The notes under the pieces: model-generated
Told to the model about the DNA's origin: nothing
Databases searched by the model: none
What the model saw: only the letters and a program-made list of their open reading frames with translations
Shown here: in pieces, positions 4,162 to 7,495 of the stretch
Position numbering within the stretch: position 1 is the stretch's first letter
Layout of the letters: each line of letters starts with the position of its first letter
Program-made: the position numbers and the translations under genes
Assembly: GCA_025353235.1 (NCBI GenBank)
Contig: JANXQZ010001161.1
Span: 1-7,495 of the forward strand
From: Bryobacterales bacterium
GTDB lineage: Bacteria > Acidobacteriota > Terriglobia > Bryobacterales > Bryobacteraceae
Direction of reading: 5' to 3'
Length of the DNA stretch: 7,495 bases

Positions 4162-6138
4162 TCAGGGTACGAGGGACGCGCGGGTTACAACTATGCCTAA
4201 TTCGCGCAGGTCGGCTTGGGATGGAGGGAGCGACTTATCCAGGGCGAATTCAAACCGGTTTGGTCCCGGAAGCAGCCAGGCGGCCGGAACTTCTCTAGTG
4301 AAGAAGTGTTCCCCCTCAGCGCGATAAGTCTCAGGCGTGAAAAGACTCCCATTTAGTTTTGCTTTGAGCGTGATCGACCCCAGTCCCTTGATCAGAGTGT
4401 CCGGAACATACAAGCCGATCGTCAACTGCGAATGCAAAATGGGATCGGGAGCGCTGAGACCGATGGCAAAGTTCCGAGCCGTCCATCGCCAGCCGCTGGC
4501 CTCCGCAGGGTAAAATCCGCTAAGCCATTTTGCAGCGCTTGAGTCTCCCGCGGAAAGCGTGGAGTTGGATGCAGGTTCATGGATCGTGTTTGAATCGATC
4601 TCGACGACGTGCGCGTATCCTGCACGATTCCGTTGCAGCGCCGAGTAAGCGCGCGAGGAAGGATGATACTCAGCCATCGCACGCAAGAAGGCCGCAGACG
4701 CAATTGGGAACGTGCGATCGCCTTCGGCCGTAAGGACAAAAACGCCGCCTTTACGGATCACATCTTTCCACAGCCGGCGCTGGCCGCTCTCCTCTGGAGT
4801 GGCTCCTCCGTAAATCTCGACTGTATGCAGCGACCCGTCGGTGAGCAGGTGCAGGTTTTCGTCCAGGCCCCAATCCAGAATTTGGATTTCCTGAGTCTGG
4901 TACTTGGTGCGCAGGTAATCGGCCAGGGGATAAATTGCGTCGGACCACACCCCCACGCCTCCGGTTCGCGCCAAGCCCCGAACGGCGGAGACTTGGAAGA
5001 CTGCTGCCGAGACGAAATATACGGCTGCCACCAGCACGATGGCTGCCGCGCCCGCTCTGTATCGCTTTGCGAGCAGTGCGCCTGCTAACACGACCATCAC
5101 TGCCGCCACCGGCAACAGCAGGATCAAGTGATGCTCGGATAATTGCAGGCGGGAGGTAAAGAGAATCGCGCCCAGCAGGAGAAACATGAGCGCTGAAATG
5201 CGAGTCCAGACCGAGGGGAGAACGAAAGCTGCCACGCACGCGGCAAAAACCAGCAACGGAAAGAACCAGCGCTGCCAATCGGCTACGGGCGCGCCTCCCC
5301 ACATTGCCAAATGCTCGCGATCCGCCAGCAGCAGCTCCGAAAACATGACTAAGCGGCCGCTGATGCGATTACCCAAGCTGCTCTCGTCAACGAACATGCT
5401 TAGCCCTTCCCAAGTCCCGCCGCGCGAGACAAACTGATAAATCAAGAATGGCAAGCCGCCCGCGATTCCGCCGACGATCCAAGCTGTCCAATGGGTCCAA
5501 GGCACGCGAAGCATGCGGCGCCTGAGCACGATAACCACGGCGGCGCACAGAGCGGCCAGCAGCCAGATGTAGTTCGCTCGCGCCCAGATGCCGAACCCCA
5601 TGGCGGCTCCGATCCACATCGCCGCTACCGCTGTTCCTTTGCGCAGGTACGTCGCTAAGGCCATGCAGAGCAGACCGAGCGCTGCCATCATGGGGGCGAT
5701 GGCGTTGTTGTCGAACACAGTCATCCCGACGTAAGTCGGATTCATGGCCAGAATCAGCGCCACGGCGACGGACGGCCACAGCCCCGCTATCTGATAAAGC
5801 AGCGCCGCGATTCCCCAGATCCCGAGCGCCGCCAGGAACATGGAGACGATCCGCACAATCTCTGCGCCTGCCCCGCTCGCTCCGAAAATAGCGAACAACG
5901 GAAGGCACAGATAGGTCTTGATGGGGCCGACATAGCGCACCGTCATGATGGGAAAGCAGCGGCCTGTGCACACCCAAGTGTGATGATCATGGGGCAGTGT
6001 ACTCTCGCCATGAGACGCCAGCATGTCAACGGCGCCCGTCACCAGTAGAGCTTCGTCGATCTGCAGCCCCGGCTTCTGGGCGATCTGCAGGCTGGCCCAG
6101 AGGAAGTACACGGCCAACGCAGCCAGACGCCAGCGCAT
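4162..6138 (-). CDS. GT-C type membrane glycosyltransferase (PMT/ArnT-like) with C-terminal beta-rich domain
   Basis: The 658-aa protein probably transfers a sugar from a polyprenyl-phosphate donor on the outer face of the inner membrane. After a first membrane segment (about 5-20) comes LQIDEALL with the acidic pair Asp28-Glu29, the place of the catalytic or metal-binding acid of GT-C enzymes. About ten further hydrophobic segments follow, up to about residue 382 (for example 102-118, 122-135, 172-184, 191-206, 218-235, 291-308, 316-327, 337-356, 364-380). Residues 385-535 are a soluble region. Residues 540-658 (GFYPAEASGWRWT, then VPDTLIKGLGSITLKAKLNG, then RELGIVV) look like a separate beta-sandwich module. 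The start at 6136-6138 overlaps the redoxin stop as TAATG; a longer in-frame start at 6216 would lie inside the redoxin gene and is rejected. Donor and acceptor are unknown. Confidence 0.85.
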   Translation of the reverse strand: MRWRLAALAVYFLWASLQIAQKPGLQIDEALLVTGAVDMLASHGESTLPHDHHTWVCTGRCFPIMTVRYVGPIKTYLCLPLFAIFGASGAGAEIVRIVSMFLAALGIWGIAALLYQIAGLWPSVAVALILAMNPTYVGMTVFDNNAIAPMMAALGLLCMALATYLRKGTAVAAMWIGAAMGFGIWARANYIWLLAALCAAVVIVLRRRMLRVPWTHWTAWIVGGIAGGLPFLIYQFVSRGGTWEGLSMFVDESSLGNRISGRLVMFSELLLADREHLAMWGGAPVADWQRWFFPLLVFAACVAAFVLPSVWTRISALMFLLLGAILFTSRLQLSEHHLILLLPVAAVMVVLAGALLAKRYRAGAAAIVLVAAVYFVSAAVFQVSAVRGLARTGGVGVWSDAIYPLADYLRTKYQTQEIQILDWGLDENLHLLTDGSLHTVEIYGGATPEESGQRRLWKDVIRKGGVFVLTAEGDRTFPIASAAFLRAMAEYHPSSRAYSALQRNRAGYAHVVEIDSNTIHEPASNSTLSAGDSSAAKWLSGFYPAEASGWRWTARNFAIGLSAPDPILHSQLTIGLYVPDTLIKGLGSITLKAKLNGSLFTPETYRAEGEHFFTREVPAAWLLPGPNRFEFALDKSLPPSQADLRELGIVVTRASLVP

Positions 6139-6647
6139 TATTTCAGAAGCTTGTCGATCGCGGGGTTCAGACCCGGGCCTTCGAACACGGGGCGGTTCTT
6201 GTCCGTATACGCCCAATCGTCGCGGATGACTCCGTCTCTATCAATGAGAAAAAGATGCGGCACTTCGATATGAGCCTGGCCCGGCTTAGCGTTGAAGTAG
6301 GAGATGGTCATCTGGCCCATATCGCAGACCACCGGGATCGTTATTTTATTCGTGCTGACGAACTTTCGAACTGTATCCTGATTATCAGGCGGCAGCACCA
6401 CGGAGAGAATCTGCACCTTGCCGCCGTACTTCTGCTTGATGGTTTCCAGCGTAGTCGCGAGCAGCAGGCAATGCGGGCAGGTGGTGGACATGATGTCGAT
6501 CAAGACCACTTTGCCGCGATAATCCTGCAGATCGTAGAAATGGTCGTAGTTCGGATCGGGGAGAGCAAAACCCGGAGCGCGGCGATTCGAGAGGTCGCCG
6601 CCGGAGACAAGGGCCGCACAAAGAACGGCCAACAAGATTGCGCGCAT
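6138..6647 (-). CDS. Secreted thioredoxin-like (TlpA/AhpC-TSA type) redoxin, CPHC motif
   Basis: The 169-aa protein has an N-terminal signal sequence (MRAILLAVLCAALVSGG, about 1-17) and a thioredoxin fold with active-site Cys57-Pro-His-Cys60 in TTCPHCLLL. The beta-strand VVLIDIMSTTC precedes the motif. The cis-Pro is Pro130 in EVPHLFLIDRDG, and the IDRDG strand follows. CPHC resembles the DsbA-type motif, whereas the domain layout and 'LPDPNYDHFYDLQDYRGKVV' opening are TlpA/redoxin-like. An extra Cys108 lies in VVCDMG. It likely works in the cell envelope as a disulfide reductase or oxidase. It starts 4 nt after the mtnA stop and ends in TAATG with the glycosyltransferase start, so all three are probably one transcript. 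The redox partner is not visible in the window. Confidence 0.9.
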   Translation of the reverse strand: MRAILLAVLCAALVSGGDLSNRRAPGFALPDPNYDHFYDLQDYRGKVVLIDIMSTTCPHCLLLATTLETIKQKYGGKVQILSVVLPPDNQDTVRKFVSTNKITIPVVCDMGQMTISYFNAKPGQAHIEVPHLFLIDRDGVIRDDWAYTDKNRPVFEGPGLNPAIDKLLK

Positions 6648-6651
6648 ATGG

Positions 6652-7495
6652 CTAACTTACCAACTTCCTGAGAGACTCCTCGAAAGGTGCCGACGCGACA
6701 CCCTTCTCGGTAATGATGGCCGTGACGTAGCGGTGCGGCGTCACGTCGAAAGCCGGATTTTCGACCGGGGTCCCTTCCGGTGCGATCGGCACGCCATACA
6801 CGTGCGTCACCTCGGACGCATGGCGCTGTTCGATTGGGATCTGATCGCCTGTCGTGAGCGACAGATCGAGAGTCGAGATGGGTGCTGCGACATAGAAGGG
6901 AACGTTGTTTTCCTTAGCCAGGACTGCCACCGAGTATGTGCCAATCTTGTTGGCGACATCGCCATTCGCGGCGATGCGATCCGCGCCCACCACCACGCAT
7001 CCGATGCGCCCGGACTTGAGGAAATGTCCGGCCATGTTGTCCGTGATCAGCGTGGCGGGAATCTTGTCCTGCTGCAACTCCCAAACGGTTAGACGGGAAC
7101 CTTGCAGATAGGGCCGCGTCTCGTCGGCGAACACGTCGATCTTCTTGCCCGAAGCCACGGCCGCCCGAATCACGCCCAGGGCCGTGCCATAGCCAGCCGT
7201 AGCGAGCGCGCCTGCGTTGCAGTGCGTGAGCACAGTCTTCCCATCCGGCACAAGATGAGCGCCGTTGCGGCCAATGGCTTCGTTGACGGCTATGTCCTCA
7301 AGACGAATCTGCTGGGATTCGGCAATGAGTGCTGAGCGAATTTGGGCGATTGGCAACCCGTGCAGGTCTTGGTATCGGGCCTTCATGCGGCTGATCGCCC
7401 AGAACAGATTTACCGCCGTCGGTCTTGTAGCGGCGAGAACGTCGCAGATCCTGTCGAACTCCTCGCTCGAGGTGTGAGACTGCATGCCCAGCGCG
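6652..7495 (-). CDS. mtnA: S-methyl-5-thioribose-1-phosphate isomerase (5' end outside window)
   Basis: The frame is open from the right edge to TAG at 6652-6654, giving about 280 visible residues of a family usually near 340-350 aa. The Met at 7483-7485 is internal: ALG precedes it in frame, as in the conserved N-terminal region, so the true start lies beyond 7495. The catalytic Cys sits in [20 protein letters not shown] (codon 7219-7221) and the catalytic Asp in [19 protein letters not shown] (codon 6979-6981). The block [15 protein letters not shown] and the C-terminal [19 protein letters not shown] are also family-specific. It converts methylthioribose-1-phosphate to methylthioribulose-1-phosphate in the cytosolic methionine salvage pathway. 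It relates to the eIF2B alpha family, but the Cys/Asp pair and NAGALAT motif favour MtnA. It is the first gene seen of the mtnA-redoxin-glycosyltransferase cluster; its promoter is off-window. Confidence 0.96.
   Translation of the reverse strand, partial: ALGMQSHTSSEEFDRICDVLAATRPTAVNLFWAISRMKARYQDLHGLPIAQIRSALIAESQQIRLEDIAVNEAIGRNGAHLVPDGKTVLTHCNAGALATAGYGTALGVIRAAVASGKKIDVFADETRPYLQGSRLTVWELQQDKIPATLITDNMAGHFLKSGRIGCVVVGADRIAANGDVANKIGTYSVAVLAKENNVPFYVAAPISTLDLSLTTGDQIPIEQRHASEVTHVYGVPIAPEGTPVENPAFDVTPHRYVTAIITEKGVASAPFEESLRKLVS

Noticed and set aside
3943..4165. Search for a second copy of the tRNA 3' end as the distal attachment site
   Set aside because: Only fragments of 5-6 bases (for example GTTCG near 4029 and ACCG near 4010) match, no better than chance.
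5387..5977. Other-frame minus-strand ORFs of 183-196 codons in the glycosyltransferase gene
   Set aside because: They are out-of-frame shadows with Arg/Ser-rich, domain-free translations.
6139..6216. Longer in-frame start for the glycosyltransferase adding 26 residues
   Set aside because: The extension lies inside the redoxin gene, is Arg/Pro-rich and precedes the natural first membrane segment; the TAATG overlap at 6136-6140 marks the real start.
5997..6671. Long plus-strand reading frame (224 codons) opposite the redoxin and glycosyltransferase genes
   Set aside because: It is antisense to two well-supported genes, has no recognisable domain and has low-complexity Arg-rich composition expected from the reverse strand of GC-rich coding DNA.
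1..7495. CRISPR arrays, rRNA genes or tandem satellite repeats
   Set aside because: No regularly spaced repeat set or rRNA signature was seen; the only notable repeats are the two 19-bp copies at 1623-1665.

Overview
The window looks like a stretch of a chromosome from an Acidobacteriota-type bacterium (Solibacter/Bryobacter-like). This is inferred from the gene families (a degenerate HSTGPRT-motif protein, an ISAzo13-type transposase, a lytic transglycosylase with a short basic/beta N-module, a GT-C glycosyltransferase with a beta-rich C-terminal domain) and the fairly high GC; no rRNA or other strict taxonomic marker is present. Nearly every gene lies on the minus strand.

Left part (1-1850) is a mobile-element graveyard. 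It starts with the first 189 codons of an ISAzo13-family transposase running off the left edge. Next is a broken plus-strand gene of the HSTGPRT family with two single-base frameshifts (641 to about 1065). Then comes a frameshifted, 3'-truncated DDE (Mu/TniA/IS481-like) transposase (1066-1619). That transposase keeps one element terminus, carrying two 19-bp transposase-site-like repeats (1623-1674). About 170 bp without a gene follows.

Centre (1848-4108) holds an intact secreted lytic transglycosylase gene (minus), a complete tRNA-Arg(CCG) with encoded CCA (plus), and an intact tyrosine recombinase whose 3' end lies 23 bp from the tRNA 3' end, the usual arrangement of an element integrated into a tRNA gene. 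Directly upstream of the integrase is an easily overlooked 53-codon ORF. It resembles the DNA-binding C-terminal segment of serine recombinases, and its last codons contain the integrase ribosome-binding site. No second attachment-site copy was found before the next chromosomal gene, so the insertion looks like a minimal or decayed integrase module.

Right part (4162-7495) is a compact minus-strand operon: mtnA (5-methylthioribose-1-phosphate isomerase, methionine salvage; its 5' end lies beyond the right edge), a secreted thioredoxin-like protein with a CPHC motif 4 nt downstream, and a 658-aa multi-pass GT-C glycosyltransferase whose start overlaps the redoxin stop (TAATG). The spacing implies translational coupling, although no common pathway is evident for the three products.

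The most noteworthy candidate for something undescribed is the mini recombinase-like protein coupled to the tyrosine integrase (3947-4108). It could be a directionality factor or accessory DNA-binding protein, or simply a remnant.
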